From the NCBI GenBank assembly GCA_022562275.1, contig JADFPP010000029.1:1-35005 (forward strand): 35,005 nucleotides of DNA, read 5' to 3'. Under the pieces are notes generated by a model. That model was not told the origin of the DNA. It saw only the letters and a list, made by a program, of their open reading frames with translations, and searched no databases. The position numbers were made by a program, and so were the translations under genes. Position 1 is the stretch's first letter. The number at the start of each line of letters is the position of its first letter. Of this stretch, positions 8,252 through 16,658 are shown piece by piece. This stretch comes from Bacteroidota bacterium (GTDB taxonomy: Bacteria; Bacteroidota; Ignavibacteria; Ignavibacteriales; Ignavibacteriaceae).

Positions 8252-8257
8252 TATAAT
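8252..8257 (+). promoter_or_regulatory. Candidate -10 box upstream of the Deg protease
   Basis: TATAAT lies 32 bp before the ATG at 8289, in the 67-bp gap after recO. No good -35 box is seen at the usual spacing, so this is only a weak candidate promoter. Confidence 0.3.
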
Positions 8258-8288
8258 TGTAATTAAAAGTAAATTAATTAAAGGATAA

Positions 8289-8390
8289 ATGATGAAAATA
8301 AAGGGAATTTTAAGCGCAGTAGTTCTTTTGGTTATCGGTGTTTTATTTGGTGCAATGCTGGTTTCAGGATTTGGTTTGGTTAGACCGTGA
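8289..8390 (+). pseudogene. Signal-anchor of the Deg protease, separated by an in-frame TGA
   Basis: From the ATG at 8289, 33 codons read MMKIKGILSAVVLLVIGVLF, then GAMLVSGFGLVRP, and meet TGA at 8388-8390. The same frame continues as YADIKLGADNPPV straight into the protease. AAGGAT lies just upstream of the ATG. This is a normal N-terminal signal-anchor for a periplasmic Deg protein. One base change (for example TCA or CGA to TGA) would account for the break. As read, a translated peptide would stop before the catalytic domain. Confidence 0.75.
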
Positions 8391-8405
8391 TATGCCGATA
8401 TAAAA

Positions 8406-9776
8406 TTGGGGGCAGATAATCCGCCGGTATCTCTCGATGCAGATGCTTCTTCTTTTGGGCAGGCATTTATAGAAACGGCTGAAAAAGTTACTCCGTCAAT
8501 TGTTCAAATTACTGTTATCTCGGAAAGAGGTAAAAGTCCGCATGATTTTTTCTCCTTCCCATTTAAAGATATGCCGAAAGACAAAAAAGGATCCGGAAGT
8601 GGTATTATTATTTCTGATGATGGATATATAGTAACTAACAATCATGTAGTTGAAAATGCAAAACAAGTATCAGTTGGGCTGTTTGATAAAAGAAGATTTG
8701 ATGCAACTGTTATAGGCACGGATCCGTTAACCGATCTTGCTGTTATAAAAATTGATGTTGAAAACTTACCGGCTGCATTCCTGGGTGATTCAGATCAATT
8801 AAAAGTAGGGCAATGGGTTATGGCAATTGGCAATCCGCTTTCGTTATCCTCAACAGTAACTGCCGGAATAGTTAGTGCCATTGGAAGGGGACAGTTAGGT
8901 TTAATTAGAGACAGCTACGGTGTTGAAAATTATATTCAGACTGATGCTGCGATTAACCCCGGGAACAGTGGCGGAGCGTTAGTTGATCTTTCCGGTGCAG
9001 TTGTTGGCGTGAATTCAGCTATTGCATCATCCGGTACCGGTACTTATATAGGTTATGGATTTGCGATTCCCATAAACCTTGTTAAAGCAGTTGCCAAGGA
9101 TCTTATTGCAAACGGAAAAGTTAACCGCGGATATATTGGTGTTAATATTGGCGAAGTAGATGATGCTATGGCGAAATCTCTTGGCTTGGATAGACCGAGA
9201 GGAATAATCATTCAGGGTATTTTGGATAATAGCGCTGCCGCAGAATCAGATATAAGAGAAGGTGATGTTATTCTTGAAGTTGATGGAAGAGAAGTTAACG
9301 CCCCAAATCAGTTACAGGGTTATGTAGCTTCTCAAACTGTCGGAACTACAATTACTTTAAAGATTTTTAGGAACGGTACTGAACTGGAGCGAAAAGTAAC
9401 ATTGAAAGCAAAAGATGACGATTCTAAATCTGAACCTGTTTCCAATAAATCGAAAGATAAATCGGAGAGTAAAAAGAATTTAAATACAGCAAACTTCGAT
9501 GATATTGGTCTTACAGTAAAGAATCTAAGTGAGCGTGACTTATCTGATTTTAATGTTGATCATGGTGTTTTAATCACAGATGTAAAACCTTTTAGCAAAG
9601 CAGAAAACCAAAGATTATTTGCAGGGTTGGTTATAGTGGAAGCAGATAGAAAAAAAGTAAATAATGTTGATGAATATTCGGATATAGTTGAAAGTAAACG
9701 GGGCTCTGCACTTTTATTAAAAGTAATTGATAATAAAGGTAATACCAGGTTTGTTGGTTTAGAGATTCCCAAATAA
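8406..9776 (+). CDS. Deg/HtrA-family serine protease with two PDZ domains (export signal interrupted)
   Basis: This is a periplasmic quality-control protease of the DegP/DegQ type. In the 456-residue reading from TTG 8406 the trypsin-like domain shows His80 (TNNHVVENA), Asp110 (LTDLAVIK) and Ser188 (NPGNSGGALVD). PDZ1 begins near residue 240 (GYIGVNIG, then RGIIIQGI). After a charged, Ser/Lys-rich linker (about 338-358), a degenerate PDZ2 runs to the end. The catalytic part is intact. The signal-anchor lies upstream in the same frame but beyond a TGA at 8388-8390, and TTG 8406 has no Shine-Dalgarno site. The protein is therefore either poorly made and non-exported, made by readthrough or reinitiation, or affected by a sequencing error. 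A strong terminator follows at 9802. Confidence 0.88.
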   Translation: MGADNPPVSLDADASSFGQAFIETAEKVTPSIVQITVISERGKSPHDFFSFPFKDMPKDKKGSGSGIIISDDGYIVTNNHVVENAKQVSVGLFDKRRFDATVIGTDPLTDLAVIKIDVENLPAAFLGDSDQLKVGQWVMAIGNPLSLSSTVTAGIVSAIGRGQLGLIRDSYGVENYIQTDAAINPGNSGGALVDLSGAVVGVNSAIASSGTGTYIGYGFAIPINLVKAVAKDLIANGKVNRGYIGVNIGEVDDAMAKSLGLDRPRGIIIQGILDNSAAAESDIREGDVILEVDGREVNAPNQLQGYVASQTVGTTITLKIFRNGTELERKVTLKAKDDDSKSEPVSNKSKDKSESKKNLNTANFDDIGLTVKNLSERDLSDFNVDHGVLITDVKPFSKAENQRLFAGLVIVEADRKKVNNVDEYSDIVESKRGSALLLKVIDNKGNTRFVGLEIPK

Positions 9777-9801
9777 AATAGAGATAATCTATTTTTATAA
9801 G

Positions 9802-9830
9802 ACGCCCGAATTTTTACGGGCGTTTTTTTT
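9802..9830 (+). terminator. Rho-independent terminator after the Deg gene
   Basis: A 7-bp GC-rich stem, ACGCCCG (9802-9808) and CGGGCGT (9817-9823), has an 8-base loop and runs directly into an uninterrupted T tract to 9830. It lies 25 bp after the Deg stop and 32 bp before aroC, so aroC probably has its own promoter. Confidence 0.88.
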
Positions 9831-9862
9831 ATATTTAAACTTCATCAATCAAAAAATTATTT

Positions 9863-11074
9863 ATGATAAGGTTTTTAACAGCAGGCGAGTCTCACGGAAA
9901 AGCAGTAACTGTTATTGCTGAAGGTTTCCCATCAAATCTTCCCATTAAAAAAAGTTATATAGATTTTCATCTTAAGCGAAGGCAACAGGGTTACGGCAGG
10001 GGTGGAAGAATGAAAATTGAATCTGATGCAGCAGAAATTTTAAGCGGGATAAGAAACGGCAAAACACTCGGTTCACCGATTTCCATGCTCATTAAAAATA
10101 AAGATTGGGTCAACTGGAAAGAAATAATGGATGCTGAGAAAATTCCAGGTGACACAGTTAAAATTAACATCCCGCGTCCCGGTCATGCAGATCTCGTTGG
10201 AATTTCGAAATATGATTTTGATGATATTAGAAACTCGATTGAGAGATCGAGCGCAAGAGAAACTGCTGCCCGTGTTGCTGCCGGAACAATTGCCCGTAAA
10301 TATTTAGAGGAATTCGGAATAAATGTGGGAAGTTATGTTGAAAGTATCGGGGATATTTTTCCTAAAACAAATTTTACAGAATCCCTCCTGTTAAATAATA
10401 TCAGAAAAGATTTTAATGCGTGGCATTTATCAAAAAGATCAGATCAAAGCGATGTACGTGTTTTAGATGATGAACATCAGAAAAAAATAATAAATAAAAT
10501 TAAAACTGCTAAGAAAAGAGGGGACACATTAGGCGGCTCATTTATTGTTGTTGCAAGCGGTGTACCCGTTGGGCTTGGAACATTTATGCACTACGATAGA
10601 AGATTGGATGCTGGTATTGCCTCAGCTATTATGTCTATCAATGCTGTTAAGGGTGTTGAGATTGGGCAGGGTTTTCAGAATGCAAATGCCTTTGGTTCTC
10701 AGGTTCATGATGAAATTATAAAATCAGGACATGGTTTTACAAGAAAAACTAATCGTGCCGGCGGAATTGAGGGAGGAATAAGTACCGGGCTGCCAATAAT
10801 TGTTCGTGCAGCGATGAAACCCATCGCAACTTTAATGAGTCCTATTGAGAGTGTAAATCTTTCAACAATGAGAAAAGTGGATGCAAGGCGCGAGAGAAGT
10901 GACTTTGTTGCTGTACCTGCTTGTGCAGTAATTGCAGAAAGTATGCTTGCCTGGGTAATCGCTGAACATTTTTCGGAGAAGTTTGGTGGAGATTCAATTA
11001 GAGAGACAAAAGATAATTATAATAATTACACAAGAAAATTATTCAGCCGCATGAAGAAGAATTTTAAGAAATAA
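9863..11074 (+). CDS. aroC: Chorismate synthase
   Basis: This is the last enzyme of the shikimate pathway: it converts 5-enolpyruvylshikimate 3-phosphate to chorismate using reduced FMN. The 403-residue sequence carries the family signatures: GESHGKA (about 8-14), RRQQGYGRGGRM (about 39-50), RPGHADLVG (about 101), SARETAARVAAG (about 128) and, near the end, DARRERSDFVAVPA (about 343-356). The length is at the long end of the normal range. It is separated from the upstream gene by a terminator and sits 11 bp before the MBL hydrolase, so the two are probably co-transcribed. Nothing in the sequence is unusual. Confidence 0.97.
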   Translation: MIRFLTAGESHGKAVTVIAEGFPSNLPIKKSYIDFHLKRRQQGYGRGGRMKIESDAAEILSGIRNGKTLGSPISMLIKNKDWVNWKEIMDAEKIPGDTVKINIPRPGHADLVGISKYDFDDIRNSIERSSARETAARVAAGTIARKYLEEFGINVGSYVESIGDIFPKTNFTESLLLNNIRKDFNAWHLSKRSDQSDVRVLDDEHQKKIINKIKTAKKRGDTLGGSFIVVASGVPVGLGTFMHYDRRLDAGIASAIMSINAVKGVEIGQGFQNANAFGSQVHDEIIKSGHGFTRKTNRAGGIEGGISTGLPIIVRAAMKPIATLMSPIESVNLSTMRKVDARRERSDFVAVPACAVIAESMLAWVIAEHFSEKFGGDSIRETKDNYNNYTRKLFSRMKKNFKK

Positions 11075-11085
11075 TTTCATGTTTT

Positions 11086-11724
11086 ATGAAAATTAATAAA
11101 TTCACATTCAATTCTTTTATGGAAAATACTTATGTTATTTGGGATGAAGAAACCAGTGAAGCCGCTGTAGTCGATCCCGGGATGTCCGATGCTAATGAAG
11201 AGCAGGAATTCATATCTTTTATAAAAGAAAAAAATTTAAAGCTAAAATATCAAATCAATACTCACTGCCATATTGATCATATTCTGGGCGTTGCTTTTGT
11301 TAAAGAAAAATACGACCCAGTATATTTAATCCCTGAAGAAGATTTGCTGCTTTTTGAAAATGCTGAAACACAAGGACAAATGTTTGGTGTTGCAGTTAAC
11401 AAACTGCCGAAACCGGATAAATTTTTATCTGAAAATGAGAACATTATTTTAGGTAATGAATCTATCGTTAATCTATTTACACCGGGTCACTCTCCGGGAG
11501 AATTTTCACTATATGCAGAAGAAAGTAATTTTTGTATAACCGGTGATGTTCTTTTTAAGGAAGGTATCGGAAGAACAGACCTTCTTGGTGGGGATTATGA
11601 AACATTAATAAATTCAATTAGATCAAAACTTTTTACTTTACCGGATGAAGTGGTTATTTATCCAGGGCATGGAGATGATAGTACGATTGGATATGAAAAA
11701 CTTCATAATCCGTTTCTTGTTTAA
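11086..11724 (+). CDS. MBL-fold hydrolase, glyoxalase II-like
   Basis: This is a 212-residue single-domain metallo-beta-lactamase-fold protein. The metal-binding motif THCHIDH (about 58-64) is complete and is followed by the later ligands in TPGHSPGE (about 130), GDVLF (about 156) and YPGHGDDS (about 193). The compact length and the GDxLF...GR(T)D pattern match the YcbL/glyoxalase II-like group, which hydrolyses thioesters or related substrates, rather than full-length glyoxalase II with its extra glutathione-binding domain. The true substrate is unknown. It follows aroC by 11 bp and precedes the carboxylase gene by 64 bp. Confidence 0.88.
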   Translation: MKINKFTFNSFMENTYVIWDEETSEAAVVDPGMSDANEEQEFISFIKEKNLKLKYQINTHCHIDHILGVAFVKEKYDPVYLIPEEDLLLFENAETQGQMFGVAVNKLPKPDKFLSENENIILGNESIVNLFTPGHSPGEFSLYAEESNFCITGDVLFKEGIGRTDLLGGDYETLINSIRSKLFTLPDEVVIYPGHGDDSTIGYEKLHNPFLV

Positions 11725-11788
11725 CTGGTTATTGATTTATTAAAACTACAGTAGTTTGAAAAAATTATTTTTAATTTAGGTTTTAGTT

Positions 11789-13333
11789 ATGAAAGAAAAA
11801 ATTGAACAGCTAAAAAAATTAAAAGAACAAGCTAAATTAGGCGGTGGTAAAGCTAAAATTAAAATACAGCATGATAAAGGAAAGCTCACCGCAAGAGAAA
11901 GAATCGAGCTGTTGGTTGATGAAGGCAGCTTTGATGAAATAGATATGTTTGTTAAACATCGCTCCAAGGACTTTGGATTGGATAAGCAAATTTATCCTGG
12001 TGATGGGGTGGTTACCGGTTTTGCAAAAATTGATTGCAGACCCATCGCACTTTTCAGCCAGGATTTTACAGTGTTCGGTGGCTCATTATCTGAAACACAT
12101 GCCGAGAAAATTGTTAAGATAATGAAAATGGCAATGAAAAATGGTATACCCGTAATTGGATTAAATGATTCGGGTGGTGCAAGAATTCAGGAGGGAGTTT
12201 CCAGTCTTGCTGGTTATGCAGATATATTTCTGCTCAATACACTTGCATCTGGTGTGATACCTCAAATTTCTGTGATTCTTGGTCCGTGTGCCGGAGGTGC
12301 TGTTTATTCACCCGCTATTACAGATTTTATTTTTATGGTAAAAAATACAAGCTATATGTTTGTTACCGGGCCAAATGTTGTAAAAACTGTTACAAATGAA
12401 GATGTAAGTTTGGAAGAACTTGGAGGAGCAGAAACTCATGCATCAAAAAGTGGAATTGCCCATTTCATTTATGAAAATGAAATTGAAACCTTGCTGAATG
12501 TTAGAAAGCTATTAAGTTTTCTTCCATTAAACTACAGAGATAAATCTCCGGAACTGAAGTTCAATCAAAGCGAAATAAAACCTGAACCAAAACTTGATAA
12601 TATCATTCCCGATAATCCCAGCAAACCATACGATATGCGGAAGATCATTAATCTATTAGTTGATGATAATGATTTCTTTGAGGTGCATAAAAATTATGCA
12701 GAAAATATTTTATGCGGATTCTCAAGAATAGGTGGAATGGCAATTGGAATTATTGCAAATCAGCCCGCTGTATTGGCAGGAGTATTGGATATAAATGCAT
12801 CTGTTAAAGCAGGAAGATTTGTAAGGTTTTGTGATTGCTTTGGTATTCCATTATTAGTGCTGGAAGATGTACCGGGATTTTTGCCCGGAACAGAACAGGA
12901 ATGGAATGGGATAATCCGTCATGGTGCAAAACTTTTGTTTGCCTTTTGTGAAGCGACCGTACCAAAAATAACTGTGATCATCAGAAAAGCTTATGGCGGT
13001 GCTTATGATGTTATGAATTCAAAACATGTTAGAGGAGATTTTAACTATGCCTGGCCCTCTGCAGAAATTGCTGTGATGGGACCAAAAGGTGCAGTTGAGA
13101 TAATCTTCAAAAAGGAAATAAGTAAATCAAAAGACCCGAAAAAAGAGTTGGAAAAGAAATTAAAGGAATTTAAAAAAAGGTTTGCTAACCCATATATCAC
13201 TGCAGAAAGGGGTTTTGTGGATGATATAATTCTGCCATCAGAAACAAGGGGTAAACTAATTAATGCCTTCAATCTTCTTCGCACGAAAGTTGATATAAAT
13301 CCAAAAAAGAAGCATGCGAACATTCCATTATAA
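11789..13333 (+). CDS. Acyl-CoA carboxylase beta (carboxyltransferase) subunit, propionyl-CoA type
   Basis: The 514-residue protein is a two-lobed carboxyltransferase that moves CO2 from biotin to propionyl-CoA or a similar acyl-CoA. The N-lobe has [17 protein letters not shown] (about 31-47), [14 protein letters not shown] (about 124) and [16 protein letters not shown] (about 166). The C-lobe has [12 protein letters not shown] (about 360), [14 protein letters not shown] (about 398) and [17 protein letters not shown] (about 424). Length and order match PccB and also the alpha subunit of methylmalonyl-CoA decarboxylase, from which it cannot be separated by sequence alone. The biotin carboxylase and biotin-carrier partners are not in this window. 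Confidence 0.92.
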   Translation: MKEKIEQLKKLKEQAKLGGGKAKIKIQHDKGKLTARERIELLVDEGSFDEIDMFVKHRSKDFGLDKQIYPGDGVVTGFAKIDCRPIALFSQDFTVFGGSLSETHAEKIVKIMKMAMKNGIPVIGLNDSGGARIQEGVSSLAGYADIFLLNTLASGVIPQISVILGPCAGGAVYSPAITDFIFMVKNTSYMFVTGPNVVKTVTNEDVSLEELGGAETHASKSGIAHFIYENEIETLLNVRKLLSFLPLNYRDKSPELKFNQSEIKPEPKLDNIIPDNPSKPYDMRKIINLLVDDNDFFEVHKNYAENILCGFSRIGGMAIGIIANQPAVLAGVLDINASVKAGRFVRFCDCFGIPLLVLEDVPGFLPGTEQEWNGIIRHGAKLLFAFCEATVPKITVIIRKAYGGAYDVMNSKHVRGDFNYAWPSAEIAVMGPKGAVEIIFKKEISKSKDPKKELEKKLKEFKKRFANPYITAERGFVDDIILPSETRGKLINAFNLLRTKVDINPKKKHANIPL

Positions 13334-13391
13334 TTTTTAATGAGTAACTCGTTAATAAACAAAAAGTTATGAACATCATTTAATTTATTGC

Positions 13392-13422
13392 TTGATTAAA
13401 CAAATTGTAAACTATATATTTG
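13392..13422 (+). promoter_or_regulatory. Candidate promoter of the LysM transglycosylase gene
   Basis: TTGATT (13392-13397) and TATATTTG (13415-13422) are spaced by 17 bp, 27 bp before the ATG. The -10 also fits the TAnnTTTG form used in Bacteroidota. A GGAG (13441-13444) is placed 5 bases before the ATG at 13450. Confidence 0.5.
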
Positions 13423-13449
13423 TAATTAAAGTTTCATTTTGGAGAATAT

Positions 13450-16425
13450 ATGAATCCATTTCTGAATAGAATGTGTTTACTCCTTGCGAGTACAATTCTT
13501 ATCATTTCCTGCGGCGGAAATACTGAGATCACTGAAAATAAAAAATCTTCAACATATCAGAGGGAAATAAAAAAGAATAGTATTGTTGCCGAAATGCTTG
13601 AGCAGGCACGCCAAAATTATTTAACAGCTCTTGCAAAAAAAGAAGAGGGTGATGTTGCAGCAACTGTACAAAACTTTGAATCCGCTTTACATAATATAAA
13701 TAACCTTAGTTACTTTCCGGGTATTGAACAAAATGATGCATACGTGGAATTATCAAATGCTATAACCGAGGATTACAGAGATTTTATTGATGGGTTAGGT
13801 GAGCTGCCTGACGGCGTTTCATTTGCTGCTTACGAGGAATGGATGAAAGAATCAGTAAATGAGATAGAATTAACATCCGGTTCCGGGAATGGGCACATCA
13901 CAGAAGTTATTGCCGCAGATATTCCTCTGGAAGTTAATTCTTATGTGGAAAAATATATTGAATACTTTACAAATAATCCCAAGGGCAATGAGGTTATGTA
14001 TCTCTGGATTTCTCGTTCAGGTAAATATTTTCCAATGATGAGTAAAGTTTTCTTCCGGGAGTCTGCACCTGATCAGCTAAAATATTTAAGCATGATGGAA
14101 AGCGGTTTAAATCCTAAATCAAGATCGTGGGCAAGCGCTGTGGGATTGTGGCAATTCATTAAATCGACCGGAAAAATTTATGGATTAGAAACCGATTTTT
14201 ATGTTGATGAAAGAAGAGATCCGTACAAATCTTCTGTTGCAGCCGCAAGACATTTAAATGATTTATACGAATCTTTTGGGGATTGGTATTTAGCTTTAGC
14301 TGCTTATAACTCGGGTGAGGGAAGAATAAAGCGAGCGCTGCGTAGATCCGGGAGAGATGATTTTTGGGGAATCAGGAGATATCTGCCCAGAGAAACAAGA
14401 AACTACGTTCCGCAGTATATTGCTGTTTGTTTGATTGCTATGGATCCTGAAGCCTACGGATTTACTAATCTTCAATTTGAAGACCCCTATATATATGATA
14501 CTTATAATATTAACGGAGCCATTGATCTCGGGTTCCTTTCGAGTAGCGCAGGAACCGATTTAGAAACATTGAGAAATATGAACCCTGAGTTAACACAATT
14601 GAGCACTCCACCTGATTATGCAGGTGGTTACGAATTAAAGATTCCTAAGGGCTCATTGGAATTATTCGCATCTAATATGAAAAATATTCCTGAATCAGCT
14701 AAACGTACATTCCTTGTTCATACAGTTAGAAGGGGAGAAAATTTAACAAGGATTGCTAAAAAATACAGCGTTACTGTTTACGATCTCGCGGATGCAAATA
14801 ACATATCAACCAAATCAAAATTATACGCAGGTGTTAAATTAAAAATTCCGGTAATTGTTGATATGCAAACCAATGACTTTGCTTATAATACTGATACTCA
14901 GTTAGCTTTAGAAAATGGAAATAATTCTAATGAAAAATATACTTCACCATACGCTGACTTAAATGGAACAACTAAAACTGAGCAAAAGGAAACGGAAAAT
15001 ACAACTGTTGCAGTTTTTGAAGAAGATATAAAAAAATCAGAAACACCTGAAGAGCCAATCATATCTGCACCTGTTATACCGAAAGGATATGTTGCTGTTC
15101 AGTACAGCGTAAAGAAAGATGATAGTTTATTAGGTATTGCCGATAGATTTAATTCGCGAGTTAGTGATTTAAGAAATTGGAATAACATTGCTTATACAAC
15201 TACTATCAGAGTTGGGCAAAAGATAAATATTTATGTTCCCATGGAAAATAAAGATTATTTTGCAAGTCTTGATAAAAGTACAAAAATAGAAGAGAAAGCA
15301 ACTATTGAAAGTGCAATGGTTTATCACAAAATAAGAAGGGGAGAGAACCTTGGACTTATCGCTTCTCGTTACCGTGTAAAAATAAGTGATATTAAGGACT
15401 GGAATCATTTACGAAGTAACAAAATAATTGCCGGAAAAAGATTAAAAATTTATACTGATGGCAGTGCACCAACCACAAATTATACCAATACAAATAAGAT
15501 TTATAAAAATTCTAAAGCAACCTTGTACAGATACAAAGTACGCAAAGGTGACGCTATTAGTAAAATAGCTGAGCAGTATGGTGTAAGAACCAGGGACATA
15601 AGAAGGTGGAACGGGCTTAAAAGTAATAGAATTATTGCCGGACAAACTTTAAAGATATTTTCAAACTATCCTTACGCACCGGATAATGAATCGTTCACTA
15701 CTAATTCGAATACGAATGTAGTTTACTATAGAATAAAATCGGGCGATACAATTGGCGGGATTGCAGAACTTTATAATGTCCGGGCATCTGAAATACGAAA
15801 ATGGAATGGTATATCGGGTAACAAAATTATTGCAGGTAAAACCATAAAAATTTATTCTGGTATTGAAGGAAGTAAAAAAGATAATAACACAGTAAAATCT
15901 AAATCATCTTCAGGCAATTATATTATATATAAAATTCACAAGGGAGATAACATTGCTAGGATCGCAGATAATTTTTACGTCACTGTTTCTGATATAAAGA
16001 AATGGAATAATTTATCGGGAAATAAAATAATAGCCGGCAAAACATTAAAGATTTATCCAAATTCGGCTGTAAAAAATAATGTTTCTAAAACAAAAACTGA
16101 GGAAAAATCTGGTAAGTATTTGTACCATACTGTAAAAAGAGGTGAGACCCTTAGCAGTATAGCTGTAAAATATCGTGTTCCAACTTCTTCAATCAGAAAT
16201 TGGAACAGCTTATCAGGTAACAAAATAATTGCCGGTTCCAAACTCAAAATTAAAAAGGGGCAGACAGTTTTATCGGATGGTAAAAATAATTATCATCTTG
16301 TAACAAGGGGCGAGTCTCTTTATTCGATCGCAAAAAAATACAAAACAACTATTTCGCGGATTAGATCATTGAACAATCTTTCCGGCAGTAAAATAAAAGC
16401 AGGACAAAAACTTAAAGTAGGTTGA
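13450..16425 (+). CDS. Lipoprotein lytic transglycosylase with eight LysM repeats (MltD-like)
   Basis: This 991-residue protein cleaves peptidoglycan glycan strands. A lipoprotein signal ends at LIISCGG with Cys at about 21. The SLT domain spans about residues 195-330, with the catalytic Glu in SMMESGLNP, then [25 protein letters not shown] and [10 protein letters not shown]. Eight LysM peptidoglycan-binding modules follow, starting near residues 422, 551, 625, 694, 758, 826, 892 and 948. Each begins (H/Y)xVxxGexlxxIA and most end NKIIAGxxLKI. MltD proteins usually carry two or three LysM modules, so eight is a marked expansion. The repeat DNA has diverged at many third positions, so the copies are not a recent duplication. 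An ATG with GGAG at good spacing fixes the start. Confidence 0.93.
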   Translation: MNPFLNRMCLLLASTILIISCGGNTEITENKKSSTYQREIKKNSIVAEMLEQARQNYLTALAKKEEGDVAATVQNFESALHNINNLSYFPGIEQNDAYVELSNAITEDYRDFIDGLGELPDGVSFAAYEEWMKESVNEIELTSGSGNGHITEVIAADIPLEVNSYVEKYIEYFTNNPKGNEVMYLWISRSGKYFPMMSKVFFRESAPDQLKYLSMMESGLNPKSRSWASAVGLWQFIKSTGKIYGLETDFYVDERRDPYKSSVAAARHLNDLYESFGDWYLALAAYNSGEGRIKRALRRSGRDDFWGIRRYLPRETRNYVPQYIAVCLIAMDPEAYGFTNLQFEDPYIYDTYNINGAIDLGFLSSSAGTDLETLRNMNPELTQLSTPPDYAGGYELKIPKGSLELFASNMKNIPESAKRTFLVHTVRRGENLTRIAKKYSVTVYDLADANNISTKSKLYAGVKLKIPVIVDMQTNDFAYNTDTQLALENGNNSNEKYTSPYADLNGTTKTEQKETENTTVAVFEEDIKKSETPEEPIISAPVIPKGYVAVQYSVKKDDSLLGIADRFNSRVSDLRNWNNIAYTTTIRVGQKINIYVPMENKDYFASLDKSTKIEEKATIESAMVYHKIRRGENLGLIASRYRVKISDIKDWNHLRSNKIIAGKRLKIYTDGSAPTTNYTNTNKIYKNSKATLYRYKVRKGDAISKIAEQYGVRTRDIRRWNGLKSNRIIAGQTLKIFSNYPYAPDNESFTTNSNTNVVYYRIKSGDTIGGIAELYNVRASEIRKWNGISGNKIIAGKTIKIYSGIEGSKKDNNTVKSKSSSGNYIIYKIHKGDNIARIADNFYVTVSDIKKWNNLSGNKIIAGKTLKIYPNSAVKNNVSKTKTEEKSGKYLYHTVKRGETLSSIAVKYRVPTSSIRNWNSLSGNKIIAGSKLKIKKGQTVLSDGKNNYHLVTRGESLYSIAKKYKTTISRIRSLNNLSGSKIKAGQKLKVG

Positions 16426-16452
16426 CTTAGCAAGAACGAAATCTTAACTTTG
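16422..16452 (+). promoter_or_regulatory. Promoter of the thiamine operon, overlapping the upstream stop codon
   Basis: TTGACT (16422-16427) and TAACTT (16445-16450, extending to TAACTTTG) are separated by 17 bp. The -35 box contains the TGA stop (16423-16425) of the LysM gene. Transcription would begin near 16458, about 15 bp before the TPP aptamer. Confidence 0.55.
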
Positions 16453-16472
16453 TAACAAACAAAATATTTTTA

Positions 16473-16562
16473 AGCCGTTAGGGGTGTTAGCCCAAGCCAT
16501 GGGATGACTGAGATAATACCCTTTAACCTGATCTGGATAATGCCAGCGTAGGGAAACGGGCT
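16473..16562 (+). ncRNA. TPP riboswitch (THI element) aptamer
   Basis: The conserved parts of the thiamine pyrophosphate aptamer appear in order: GGGGTG (16481-16486), CTGAGATAATACCC (16508-16521), AACCTGATCTGGATAATGCC (16525-16544) and GCGTAGGGAA (16546-16555). The P1 stem is closed by AGCCGTT (16473-16479) with AACGGGCT (16555-16562). This is a direct TPP sensor. It controls the receptor, thiamine pyrophosphokinase and symporter genes that follow. Confidence 0.96.
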
Positions 16563-16633
16563 AAAATTGTGTATGTAAGAATAATTAAGATTTTAGCCGT
16601 TTCTCCGAAGTAATACTTCGGACACCAACGGCT
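16555..16633 (+). promoter_or_regulatory. Riboswitch expression platform with alternative hairpins
   Basis: AACGGGCTAAAAT (16555-16567), the 3' side of aptamer P1, can instead pair with ATTTTAGCCGTT (16590-16601), with one bulged G. The second partner also contains AGCCGTT (16595-16601), which can pair with AACGGCT (16627-16633) around an inner hairpin CCGAAGT/ACTTCGG (16605-16621). The P1 and AAAAT helices are mutually exclusive, and so are the AAAAT helix and the downstream hairpin. With TPP bound, P1 holds AACGGGCT and the downstream hairpin can form. Without TPP, the middle helix blocks it. No strong T-run follows the last stem, so termination, or an effect on the nearby GGAGG at 16648-16652, are both possible. 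Confidence 0.7.
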
Positions 16634-16658
16634 GTTATAGTTTAAATGGAGGAATGCT

